The notes beneath the pieces are model-generated. The model was not told the DNA's origin and ran no database searches. It was given only the letters and a program-made list of their open reading frames with translations. A DNA stretch of 64,000 bases from Haloferax mediterranei ATCC 33500 (GTDB taxonomy: Archaea > Halobacteriota > Halobacteria > Halobacteriales > Haloferacaceae), in the NCBI RefSeq assembly GCF_000306765.2, contig NC_017944.1, forward strand, positions 62,001 to 126,000, read 5' to 3'. A program made the translations under genes and the position numbers. This document shows positions 1 through 8,368 of this stretch, piece by piece; within the stretch, counting starts at the first letter, position 1; every line of letters starts with the position of its first letter.

Positions 1-1
1 G

Positions 2-79
2 ACGCCGGTTTCGGCGTTCGATTCCGACTACGTAACCGAATTCGACGGCGTAACGCTAAACCGCGAAGAATCCGTCTGA
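2..79 (+). CDS. C-terminal end of an unidentified protein (partial)
   Basis: One frame is open from the window edge to a TGA and gives about 25 acidic residues ending REESV, with codon use typical of a haloarchaeal gene. It is most likely the tail of a gene that starts to the left. Too little is present to identify the family. Confidence 0.4.
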   Translation, partial: TPVSAFDSDYVTEFDGVTLNREESV

Positions 80-119
80 ACGCCGCGGTGACTTCGATAG
101 TACTGCCGTCGCAGCCGGG

Positions 120-536
120 TTAGTCGCTTCGCTCGGGTTCGTCGATAGCTCGTACTTGCACAGGTCGGATACGGACGACTACCCGAGGGTTCGGTTCGTC
201 GTCGAGGTTCGGATACTCCGGCACGTCCATGAACTTCCGGGCGATGTGATGGACGTGTTCGACAGCGCCGTCTTCGGTTACACCGACGACCTCTCCGCTA
301 ATCGAGAGGTACCGGTACGGGTCGTCCGGATCGGTTACCGACACCCCAACGTTGGGATTGTTCCGGATGTTGCGTTCTTTTCGCCGCCCGCGCATGGTGT
401 TGAACAGGACGTGTTCGCCGTCGTACTCGGCAAAGACAGGTGTGACGTGTGGCATGCCGTCGGGGAGGACGGTCGCGAGCTGTACGGGTGCACCGCGTTC
501 AAACAGGTCCTGGAACTCCACGGGAATCGACGCCAT
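120..536 (-). CDS. PPOX-class pyridoxamine 5'-phosphate oxidase-fold protein
   Basis: This 138-residue protein has the split-barrel flavin/F420-binding fold of the pyridoxamine-phosphate-oxidase superfamily. The N-terminal pattern LATVLPDGMPHVTPVFA, then a GRRKERNIRNNPNVGVSV segment and a YRYLSISGEV strand, are the usual landmarks. Length matches the short F420-dependent PPOX proteins common in haloarchaea, which reduce small organic substrates in the cytoplasm. The exact substrate cannot be read from sequence. It is transcribed alone. Confidence 0.85.
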   Translation of the reverse strand: MASIPVEFQDLFERGAPVQLATVLPDGMPHVTPVFAEYDGEHVLFNTMRGRRKERNIRNNPNVGVSVTDPDDPYRYLSISGEVVGVTEDGAVEHVHHIARKFMDVPEYPNLDDEPNPRVVVRIRPVQVRAIDEPERSD

Positions 537-672
537 ACCCTAAGATTTCGTGTGCTACGGGTGAAAGGGTTACCCGTTGAAGAGAGATACTTCGTCGGGA
601 CAGGTGGTGAGAAGGACTTCAAGGCCTCTCTCGACGGAATTTATGATCAAAAGATATGTGTGTTCGTCACAT

Positions 673-1284
673 ATGCTGAGACAGCGAGTGATATCCGAAT
701 CTCCCACCCGCAGGACGATCGTCACAGTGGTTGCAGCAGCGCTTGCTGGCTGTACCGGAGACGGTGATGGTGATACGCCGACGTCAACGCCGATATCAGA
801 TAACTCAACGCTCGGCGACACCACGCCGATGGGGGATTTGCGGCTCACCAGTCCAGCCTTCGAGGATGGCGAAGCGATTCCGCGGAAGTACGGCCACGAC
901 GCCCAGAATATCAACCCGCCACTGTCGATTGAGAAGGCTCCACCAGAAACCCAGTCGCTGACGCTTATCATGGACGATCCCGACGCGGTTGACCCTGCCG
1001 GTAAGGTCTGGCTTCACTGGATTGTCTGGAATATCCCACCCGCTCGCACAGACATTCCCGAAGCTTGGAAGCCTACAGAAGCCATCGAGGGAACCAACGA
1101 CTTCGGCAATCGCGACTACGATGGCCCCGCTCCACCTGATGATCGACACACCTATCGATTCAAACTGTACGCTCTCGATACGACCCTCGGCCTCCCACGA
1201 ACGGCGAACAAACGTACTGTCGAAAAAGCCATGCAGGGCAAGCGGTTGGCACAAACGGTATTAAAAGGGACATACGCACCCTAA
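673..1284 (+). CDS. YbhB/YbcL-type PEBP-family lipoprotein
   Basis: A phosphatidylethanolamine-binding/Raf-kinase-inhibitor-like protein of the YbhB family. The frame is open from 577, but the ATG at 673 gives a short N-region with twin arginines (SPTRRT), a hydrophobic stretch and a lipobox LAGC, so this start is preferred and the product is a Tat-exported lipoprotein. An acid/Thr-rich linker follows. The PEBP core shows the DDPDA motif, HWIVWNI, and the GPAPPDDRHTYRF ligand-pocket motif. The ligand of this family is not known. Confidence 0.85.
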   Translation: MLRQRVISESPTRRTIVTVVAAALAGCTGDGDGDTPTSTPISDNSTLGDTTPMGDLRLTSPAFEDGEAIPRKYGHDAQNINPPLSIEKAPPETQSLTLIMDDPDAVDPAGKVWLHWIVWNIPPARTDIPEAWKPTEAIEGTNDFGNRDYDGPAPPDDRHTYRFKLYALDTTLGLPRTANKRTVEKAMQGKRLAQTVLKGTYAP

Positions 1285-1722
1285 GGCCAGTTTGGCAGCT
1301 GATGTCAGTACGGAGAATCAGCGTCGGGCTCGTTCCGTGACTGCATACAATTGCTGTCGGTGACAATCTGTGGAATGTGTCCTCTGCATCTCGTCCGCCA
1401 TCCGTTTGCGTGGCTTCTTCAGGCCTGTCTCGATTATTGTGTCAGTCTCAGCAGATCAGAGTAGCGGTAGAGGACCAGCACCCAATCACAGCTGGGTCGC
1501 GTGTTCGGTACGAACGGGAGACAGGTCTGCGCTACGAGGTCGATGCACACCACCCGAGTGGGGAACCTTCCTTCGCTCCACTACACAAAACCGACTGATG
1601 ATGAGCCGTGATGTCAGTCGCTCACAGTGGTTTCGGATAAGCGTCTGCTTGGTGCGATGCACAAACCAGCCTAACCCAGTGAGCTGGCATGTCCTTTAGT
1701 GCGTTACCACCTATAATCTAGT
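1285..1722. other. Intergenic region, no convincing gene
   Basis: About 440 bases between the PEBP lipoprotein and the UPF0182 gene. Open frames here are short and arginine/serine-rich, unlike haloarchaeal proteins. I see no RNA gene or repeat. Confidence 0.5.
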
Positions 1723-4479
1723 ATGTTGGTGAGTCGACGCCCGTGGAAACGACTGCTACTCGGACTAGTTGCAGTTTTCGCCCTGTACGGAATCGTCGCC
1801 CTCCCCTCGCTGTACGGCGACTTCCTCTGGTTTGCCGCCTTGGGATACGACTCCGTGTTTCTCACGATTCTCGCGTACTGGACTGTTTTGTTCGTCCTGA
1901 CCGCGGGAATCAGCTTCCTTGTTCTCTCCACCAACTACCGTATCGCCACACAGAACCTCCGACGAATCGACGCTCCTGCACCGCCGTGGACCTATCGGGC
2001 AGGTATCGTCGTCTTCTCCGTTCTCATCGGCCTCATCCACGCGTCGGCGTGGGATACCGTTCTCCGGTTTCTCCATGCCACCCCGTTCGGCGTGGCCGAC
2101 CCGATCTCCGGACGGGATGTCGCCTTCTACGTCTACACGCTGTCGTTTCTGAACCTTGTCGTGGGGTATCTCCTCCTCGTCGCCGCGGCGGGGACCGTCC
2201 TGTCGCTGTCGCTCTACAGCCGTCAGTTCGTCGCCACCGCTGGAACAGTCTCTGACAGCGGGAACTCCTCCGATGTCTGGGCTTACTTATCGTATCTCAG
2301 AGAGTACGCCTATGCGCACGTCACGACCAATGTCGGGGTCCTGATGGTCCTGCTGGGTGCCGTGTTCGCCCTTGACCGGTACGAGCTGTTTTTCTCCCCC
2401 CGCGGTGCCGTCTTCGGGGTCGGGGCCACCGACCGGACAGTGTTCTTACCCCTCCTCGGACTTCTAACCGTGACCGCTCTCATCGGCGGTCTCGTTGTCC
2501 TTGCTAACACGCGGTTTCAGGACGCCCGTGCGGTGTACGTACCCATTGCCCTGCTGGTCGGGTTCTTCCTCGTTGGCAACGCCGCTGGAGCCATCTATCA
2601 GGGCTTCGTCGTCGAACCGGACGAACTCAACAAAGAGGAGAAGTACATCAAAAACGAGATCGAGTTTACCAACCGGGCGTACGCACTTGACCGAATCGAA
2701 GAGCGTGAGTTCCCCGTCTCCGAGACACTCACCCGGGAACAGATCGACGATAATCGGGGGACCATCGATAACGTGCGGTTGTGGGACCCCAGACCTCTCT
2801 TGAAGACGTACAACGAACTCCAAATCTTCCGGACCTACTACCGGTTCACTGACGTCGACATCGACCGGTACGAAGTAGACAACCAGGAGACGCAAGTGAT
2901 GGTGTCTGCCCGCGAAATCGAATTTCGGGCACTTCCACCCGAGTCGCAGACGTGGGTCAACCGACACCTCGTCTACACCCACGGATTCGGCGTCGCCATG
3001 TCCCCCGTCAGCACGGTCACGGCGGACGGCTTACCCGCATTCTACATCAAGGACATCCCGCCGAACTCGTCGGCTGGCATCGAGGTAACTCAGCCACGTA
3101 TCTATTACGGGGAGACAACGACCGACTACGCAATCGTGAACACGAAAACTCGGGAACTCGATTACCCGAGTGGTGGAAAGAACGTCTATACGTCGTACGA
3201 CGGCGACGGCGGCACCGTGCTCGACTCGACGCTCCGGGAACTCGTCTATTCGATCAAGTTCATGGACCCTCGAATCGTCCTGTCGGACTCGGTGACTGCG
3301 GAGTCTCGATTGCAGTTCAACCGAGATATCCAAACCCGGGCACCAACCATCGCTCCCTTCCTCGAATACGACCGTGACCCGTACGTGGTGGTGTCGAATG
3401 GGAAGCTCTACTGGATCTACGATGCCTACACCACGAGCAACAACTATCCCTACTCAGACCGGGTTCGGTTCAGGGGGAAGCGGGTGAATTACGTCCGAAA
3501 CTCAGTGAAAGTCGTCATCGACGCGCACACTGGCGAGACCACCTACTACGTCGCGGAACCCGACGACCCGCTTATCCAGACCTACCGGAAAGCTTTCCCG
3601 GGGTTGTTCGAGGACTTCGAGGAGATGCCTGCTGACCTCCGTCAACACGTGCGGTATCCCGAGGACGCCTTCCGAGTTCAGGCGCAGCAGTACCTCGTCT
3701 ACCACATGAAGGACCCGCGGGTGTTCTACAACAAAGAGGACTCCTGGCGCATCCCGAACGAGATTGCCCGAGGGGAAGAGATTCCGATGGACCCCTACTA
3801 CATCATCATGACGTTCCCCGGGGAAGAGGACCCCGAGTTCGTGATGATTCAACCGTACATCCCGGAGGGACGACAGAACATGATTGGCTGGCTTGCCGCT
3901 CGGTCCGACCCGCCGAACTACGGGACGCTCAAAGCGTTCCGCTTCTCGAAGCAGCGGTTGACCTTCGGGCCGATGCAGATCGAGTCGCGTATCGACCAAG
4001 ACGCCGACATCTCCCAACAGATCACTCTCTGGTCGCAGGCTGGGTCGTCAGTCATCCGCGGGAATCTGCTGGCGATTCCGATCGACGACACCATCATCTA
4101 CATCGAACCGCTCTTTCTCGAATCTCGGGAGCAAGGGTCGCTGCCGGAACTCAAGCGAGTCATTTTGGTCCACGGCGACCGAGTGACGATGCAGCCATCG
4201 CTCGACCGGGCGCTGGCGGTCCAAGCTGGGGCAGCCAGACCCGAGGCGGTGAGTCCCGATACCGGCCTGTCACAGGCTGAACTCGAGCGGGCCCAGACGT
4301 TGTACGACGAGGCCCAGGCGGCATTGGAGCGTGGCGACTTCGAGACATACGCACAGAAGATCACCGCGCTCGGCGAGTTGCTGGAAGCGTCCGAATCCCA
4401 ACGAAGCACGCGATCTGAGACACGTTCGATTAGCAGCGTTCGCCCCAATCTCGCCAGTCGTGCGTATCGTGTAGCCTGA
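1723..4479 (+). CDS. UPF0182 family large membrane protein
   Basis: This 918-residue protein belongs to UPF0182 (COG1615). The N-terminal third (about residues 8-300) contains some seven hydrophobic helices, starting with LLLGLVAVFALYGIVALPSL. A large hydrophilic, Tyr/Asp-rich domain of about 560 residues follows and probably faces outside. A charged, helical tail after about residue 840 resembles the C-terminal coiled segment of bacterial members. Length agrees with the family. The function is unknown. The last 50 bases overlap the convergent small zinc-ribbon gene. Confidence 0.9.
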   Translation: MLVSRRPWKRLLLGLVAVFALYGIVALPSLYGDFLWFAALGYDSVFLTILAYWTVLFVLTAGISFLVLSTNYRIATQNLRRIDAPAPPWTYRAGIVVFSVLIGLIHASAWDTVLRFLHATPFGVADPISGRDVAFYVYTLSFLNLVVGYLLLVAAAGTVLSLSLYSRQFVATAGTVSDSGNSSDVWAYLSYLREYAYAHVTTNVGVLMVLLGAVFALDRYELFFSPRGAVFGVGATDRTVFLPLLGLLTVTALIGGLVVLANTRFQDARAVYVPIALLVGFFLVGNAAGAIYQGFVVEPDELNKEEKYIKNEIEFTNRAYALDRIEEREFPVSETLTREQIDDNRGTIDNVRLWDPRPLLKTYNELQIFRTYYRFTDVDIDRYEVDNQETQVMVSAREIEFRALPPESQTWVNRHLVYTHGFGVAMSPVSTVTADGLPAFYIKDIPPNSSAGIEVTQPRIYYGETTTDYAIVNTKTRELDYPSGGKNVYTSYDGDGGTVLDSTLRELVYSIKFMDPRIVLSDSVTAESRLQFNRDIQTRAPTIAPFLEYDRDPYVVVSNGKLYWIYDAYTTSNNYPYSDRVRFRGKRVNYVRNSVKVVIDAHTGETTYYVAEPDDPLIQTYRKAFPGLFEDFEEMPADLRQHVRYPEDAFRVQAQQYLVYHMKDPRVFYNKEDSWRIPNEIARGEEIPMDPYYIIMTFPGEEDPEFVMIQPYIPEGRQNMIGWLAARSDPPNYGTLKAFRFSKQRLTFGPMQIESRIDQDADISQQITLWSQAGSSVIRGNLLAIPIDDTIIYIEPLFLESREQGSLPELKRVILVHGDRVTMQPSLDRALAVQAGAARPEAVSPDTGLSQAELERAQTLYDEAQAALERGDFETYAQKITALGELLEASESQRSTRSETRSISSVRPNLASRAYRVA

Positions 4480-4624
4480 CTTCGACCTCGATCCCGCACC
4501 CGGAACAGTAGAATGCGACCCGCTGATAGCCCGGTTGGAACTCCTCTGTTTCACCGTGGTCGGGACAGGAGACCCGAATCCCTCGTTCTGGCCCGTCAGG
4601 TCGCTCGATTTCGTAGAGAGTCAT
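4430..4624 (-). CDS. Small zinc-ribbon protein
   Basis: A 64-residue protein with two cysteine pairs: a C-PDHG knuckle near residue 20 and CSGCG near residue 40, with a further Cys at the C-terminus. This is the layout of the many haloarchaeal one-domain zinc-finger microproteins. It is convergent with, and overlaps by 50 bases, the end of the UPF0182 gene. No partner or target is evident. Confidence 0.6.
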   Translation of the reverse strand: MTLYEIERPDGPERGIRVSCPDHGETEEFQPGYQRVAFYCSGCGIEVEVRLHDTHDWRDWGERC

Positions 4625-4714
4625 TGTCGTGGTTCGACCGCTTTACACGGGTATACCCGACGTATCTCCTTAACTCAGTGGGTCGCGAGTCTCCACAACG
4701 GTATCGTCTCATTT

Positions 4715-4984
4715 TCACGTGATGCAAAACCTAACGACGAATCTCTCGGTACCCTCGTAGCTGATCTCGCTGATGTCGATTGTAGATGGCTCTTCACCGA
4801 GGGCGGCTAACTCATAGATGAGGTCCTCGAAGTAGTCGTAGTCGCAGCACATCCGACAGAACGGACCCTCGAACTCGACAACGAACGTGTCCGCCGCGTA
4901 GTCGATTAGTTCGGCCGTCGCCATCGGACTCCGATACTCGTTGTACGTTTCGATGGCTTCGTCGAGGGTGGCAGCAGAGACCAT
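4715..4984 (-). CDS. Conserved haloarchaeal small protein, unknown function
   Basis: An 89-residue acidic protein with helical N-terminus and a central FCRMCCDYDYFEDL segment. The closely spaced cysteines suggest metal binding or redox sensitivity. Composition (Asp/Glu-rich, low Lys) supports a real gene. I do not recognise the family. The next gene to the right is divergent, so the roughly 75 bases between them hold both promoters. Confidence 0.6.
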   Translation of the reverse strand: MVSAATLDEAIETYNEYRSPMATAELIDYAADTFVVEFEGPFCRMCCDYDYFEDLIYELAALGEEPSTIDISEISYEGTERFVVRFCIT

Positions 4985-5060
4985 ACGGTGTGTCTGAATC
5001 TATGACCAGCACGCACTAAAGGTACACTTCGGTGGGGATACGCTCTTTGGCGACCCGCAC

Positions 5061-5489
5061 GTGAACTCCCATATGGCCTGGGATCCGAAGTCCGATATCG
5101 GTGAGCAACCGATACCCGTGCCGACACCAGACGAGCTCGTTGTGCACCTTCGAGAGGCGGGCGCGAAGTGTGTCTATCTCTCTCGGGAGAGGGCTTTCCG
5201 CGAGGGCACGGTTCCCATCACCGTCACCTATGAATTCTCCCGTGAAGAAACGGAAGACGACACAGGGTCAGAGATGGTACATGAGATGTTGACGAGCGTA
5301 TTCGACGCATTCGGCGATCAGATCTGGTTTCACGATCGGAAGTGGTTCCTCGACTGGAGCGTCGAGCCCGCGTTCACGGAGCCAGAACTGGACCTCATCC
5401 CCCTCTATGACCGTCGCGTCGAACGGAAACACGGCGACGGGTTCAATCTCTGGAATCTACGCTTTGTCTACGAAGCGTATCGAGAATGA
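5061..5489 (+). CDS. Hypothetical protein
   Basis: A 142-residue soluble acidic protein, with no signal peptide or membrane segment. An ATG at 5073 (MAWDPKSD) may be the true start. It ends just before the 18-bp tandem repeats that lie at the 3' end of the convergent BtrH-like gene. The family is not recognised. Confidence 0.6.
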   Translation: MNSHMAWDPKSDIGEQPIPVPTPDELVVHLREAGAKCVYLSRERAFREGTVPITVTYEFSREETEDDTGSEMVHEMLTSVFDAFGDQIWFHDRKWFLDWSVEPAFTEPELDLIPLYDRRVERKHGDGFNLWNLRFVYEAYRE

Positions 5490-5530
5490 CTGCTCGTCCG
5501 GCGCGAAACGTTTGAGCTCCCGAATCGCCT

Positions 5531-5602
5531 CTCACTCATTGCTGTCGCCTCACTCATTGCTGTCACCTCACTCATTGCTGTCGCCTCACACACTGCTATC
5601 GC
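5531..5602. repeat. 18-bp tandem repeat, three copies plus a degenerate fourth
   Basis: The unit CTCACTCATTGCTGTCGC repeats at 5531, 5549 and 5567 with one substitution, then a diverged copy reaches into the last codons of the BtrH-like gene. The array spans the stop codon of that gene (5586-5588). Confidence 0.9.
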
Positions 5603-6605
5603 TGCGTCCCAGTTCGTCGGCGATTTCTTCGAACACTGCCTCTTCCCGGTCTGCAATGTCGCCGATGAGGGTCGCGGCCTCCGCGAAGCGTGCCGGTTGC
5701 GGCTCGTCTTCCGCGATAATATCGTCAAGGAGCGTCTTGACGTTCCGCCACTCCTCACCGACGCTGGCCATTCGGTCAGCGAGGTCGTGGGCGAGTCCGG
5801 TCCGCTGTCCTAACTCTTCGAGCGCTTCGGCGTAGAGCACACGGAAAGCGGCCCCTTCACCGTGTTCGTCGATGCTTTGTCGAGCAGCCCGTACCGGTCG
5901 GACTGGTTCGGGCAGCTCCGGCCATGTTCCGAGATAGTCTGCGAACGAGCGTAGCGCCGGGATGCCTTCCTCACCCGGCCCCCGTGCGTCTCGCTTTATC
6001 TGAAGTGGGTCGAGTATATACGTCGCGGCTTGCCGAAGGCCGGCAGCGGCCGCATCGGTTCCGTCTGCTGTGATTCTTGCACGGGTCACGACGAGATATT
6101 CGTTGTCCAGCGGCACAAATCGGTCAGCGGACCAGGCATCCTCGAGTGTCGAGCGCGACACCTCCGTTTGTTCCTCCATCGCTCCATCCGAGAGCTGTAC
6201 CGTCTCATCGTCGTATCCAGTCATCACTGCGACGTGGGGTGGCAGATGGGGGAAGTCATCAGGGAGATAGTCCAGGGAAGCCGGGTCGAGGAACAGTATA
6301 ATCGGGTCGTCCGCGTCTACACGAGCGGTCGTCTCCTCCCAGGCTGTCTCGAAGTCATCGCCTGCTTTGGACAAGTGAGAGATACCGAGTCGCTCGAAGA
6401 AGGCCCGTTCCAGCCAAGTCGGACTGGTCCGGAACGTAACCCAGGACTCCTCGGGGTGCTCGTAGAGGACGAACGCTGGACCTCCACCGATACCGAAACA
6501 ACTTGCCTCGCTGTAGTTCCACCCGTAATACTCAGTGACGTTCCTGAGCGCCGCTGCTCCACAGTGGACTCCAGATTGATGGTCGTACCCCTCGATGAGC
6601 TCCAT
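5586..6605 (-). CDS. BtrH N-terminal domain / C39-like protein
   Basis: A 339-residue protein matching the butirosin biosynthesis protein H-like family (BtrH N-terminal domain plus DUF4872-like C-terminal part). The N-terminus has GVHCGAAALRN with a candidate nucleophile Cys15, and a downstream PHVAVMTGYDD segment with His124, the arrangement of papain-like C39 folds. In BtrH the domain is an acyltransferase. Here no biosynthetic partner lies nearby, so substrate and reaction are unknown. The C-terminal half is helical. The gene end carries 18-bp repeats. Confidence 0.75.
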   Translation of the reverse strand: MELIEGYDHQSGVHCGAAALRNVTEYYGWNYSEASCFGIGGGPAFVLYEHPEESWVTFRTSPTWLERAFFERLGISHLSKAGDDFETAWEETTARVDADDPIILFLDPASLDYLPDDFPHLPPHVAVMTGYDDETVQLSDGAMEEQTEVSRSTLEDAWSADRFVPLDNEYLVVTRARITADGTDAAAAGLRQAATYILDPLQIKRDARGPGEEGIPALRSFADYLGTWPELPEPVRPVRAARQSIDEHGEGAAFRVLYAEALEELGQRTGLAHDLADRMASVGEEWRNVKTLLDDIIAEDEPQPARFAEAATLIGDIADREEAVFEEIADELGRSDSSV

Positions 6606-6757
6606 ACGAAATGTACGTTCGATGGATAGTTAACTCCACCTGAGACGGGGGACTCAGCGAAGCAGTTCGGACTCGGTTCCGTTCACACTCCAGACGAATT
6701 TCACTGAGTTTGGTACGGGTCCTCAACATATTCAACCGATGCCTGCCTCTAGCTGGT

Positions 6758-7837
6758 ATGTTCCCTAACCTCGTCGGTAGCTGGCGCACTCTCCCGGTGT
6801 TCGGTGTAAAGACAGCCCTCGAACGTCACTCCAGAAACCACGAGACGACAACGCCTCTCGAACCGACTCCCAGCGATGTCGTCTACACTGAAAATAAACT
6901 CGAACTCCGGCACTACCAGCCACGACCTGAGGTGCAGCAGAACGTCCCGATTTTGCTCGTGTATGCGATTATCAACCGCCCATCAATCCTCGATTTTCAG
7001 CCCGACCGAAGCGTCGTCCAACAGTTTCTCGACCAGGGGTTCGATGTCTTTCTCCTCGACTGGGGTGCCCCCTCCGTTCTGGATGCCCATCTCGGATTAG
7101 AGGATTTCGTAACTCGGTATCTCGCCAACTGCGTCGATGTCGTCACCGAACGAACTGAGGCGGACGCGCTCCATCTATTTGGCTACTGTACCGGCGCGAC
7201 ACTGGCCGCAATCTTCGCGGCATTATATCCGCAACTGGTCCGTACGCTCGGGATGCTTGCGCCGGTGCTGAATTTTGATGTCGATGGGGGCATCTTCGAC
7301 CTCTGGGGGCGTGAAGAAAGCTACAATCCTCAACATCTGGTCGATACCTTCGGAAACGCTCCCGGCGAATGGCTCGCGATGGAATTTTCGCTCGTCGACC
7401 CGGTCGAATACCACCTCGCCCGCTATCTCAGCCTCTACGAGCATATTGCCGATGAGGAGTTCCTGTCACGGTTCTTGCGTAGGCTTCAGTGGGGTTTTGA
7501 CACCGTTGACGTCGCAGGCGAGCTGTACACTGAATTCCTTGTGGACCTCTATCGCGAGAACAGGCTGATGAAGGGAACACTCTCGGTAGGAGGGGAAACT
7601 ATTGACCTCGAAACCCTAGAGATGCCCATACTGGACATCATCGGGATGGACGACCAATTTATCCCGGCTGAGGCTAGCCTCCCCTTTATCGAGGCAGTCC
7701 CCAGTACAGATACGACGGTGATCGAGTACCCGGCCGATCACGTCGGGTTGTCGACCGGTGAAGGGGCTCATACAGACCTCTGGCCCCGCGTCTGCGAGTG
7801 GTTCGCAGCACGGTCAGAGGCGTCACCAAACGGATAA
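6758..7837 (+). CDS. phaC: Class III poly(3-hydroxyalkanoate) synthase catalytic subunit PhaC
   Basis: The product (359 residues from the ATG at 6758) has the alpha/beta-hydrolase fold of PHA synthases, which polymerise hydroxyacyl-CoA into storage polyester. The lipase-like box is GYCTG with Cys144 as nucleophile, and the rest of the triad is supplied by the GMDDQF aspartate and the ADHVG histidine. Length matches class III PhaC (about 355 residues) and is shorter than typical haloarchaeal PhaC. No phaE, phaB or phasin gene is adjacent, so it is either an extra copy or works with subunits encoded elsewhere. Confidence 0.85.
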   Translation: MFPNLVGSWRTLPVFGVKTALERHSRNHETTTPLEPTPSDVVYTENKLELRHYQPRPEVQQNVPILLVYAIINRPSILDFQPDRSVVQQFLDQGFDVFLLDWGAPSVLDAHLGLEDFVTRYLANCVDVVTERTEADALHLFGYCTGATLAAIFAALYPQLVRTLGMLAPVLNFDVDGGIFDLWGREESYNPQHLVDTFGNAPGEWLAMEFSLVDPVEYHLARYLSLYEHIADEEFLSRFLRRLQWGFDTVDVAGELYTEFLVDLYRENRLMKGTLSVGGETIDLETLEMPILDIIGMDDQFIPAEASLPFIEAVPSTDTTVIEYPADHVGLSTGEGAHTDLWPRVCEWFAARSEASPNG

Positions 7838-7864
7838 TCGCAGCAACAACGAGACCAGTGAAGT

Positions 7865-7946
7865 ATAGTAGCGTTTGCAAGTCAGTGCACATTCGACCGA
7901 ACGTTGTCGTGCGATCGGATGTGTACCCAGTTGCAAACGCTACTAT
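7865..7946. mobile_element. MITE-like fold-back element (80-82 bp)
   Basis: The ends are perfect 16-bp inverted repeats, ATAGTAGCGTTTGCAA and its complement. The interior (GTGCACATTCGACCG against CGATCGGATGTGTAC) is also an imperfect palindrome, so the whole element folds into one long hairpin. The same terminal sequence ends the decayed IS6-type transposase gene near 38140 and another copy near 57890. It codes for nothing and is best read as a non-autonomous derivative of that IS. Confidence 0.8.
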
Positions 7947-8074
7947 GGCTTCGTCCCCCGTCGAAGTCGAGCGCGCAGTCAGGCGAGTTCTGCACAGGTA
8001 CAGAGAACCATCGCGTGTGATTTCTTGGCTTAGGACGGAGCCGTGACTCGGAGTAGTTAAAATATAGGGGAAGA

Positions 8075-8368
8075 TTACGCGGCGATGTGATACTCGTCGC
8101 CATCGCACTCGACGAGACCGTTCTTTTCCAGTGTCTGGAGCAGTGGGTACAGCGTGATAGTCTTCATCCCGAGTGACGCACGGAGTTCGGAGATGTCACC
8201 GCCGTTGGCGGCGTCGAGGTAGAGGTAAACCAACTTCGTCCCCGACGATTCGAGGGCGGACGGGATAGCGAAGTTGCTGATGGTAATCGGCATCTCAGTA
8301 CGGTTCTGTTCTGGGTTGGTGTCTAGGGCTTGCATGTTCATGTTGTATTTGTCCGGCAGGGGATTCAC
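8075..8368 (-). CDS. Small winged-helix DNA-binding protein
   Basis: A 97-residue protein whose C-terminal 60 residues form a winged helix: ISELRASLGMKTITLYPLLQTLEKNGLVE is a clear helix-turn-helix with recognition helix and wing. It resembles haloarchaeal one-domain transcription regulators. The start could also be the ATG at 8341. Upstream lies an AT-rich promoter-like segment (8461-8510). Target genes are unknown. Confidence 0.7.
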   Translation of the reverse strand: MNPLPDKYNMNMQALDTNPEQNRTEMPITISNFAIPSALESSGTKLVYLYLDAANGGDISELRASLGMKTITLYPLLQTLEKNGLVECDGDEYHIAA

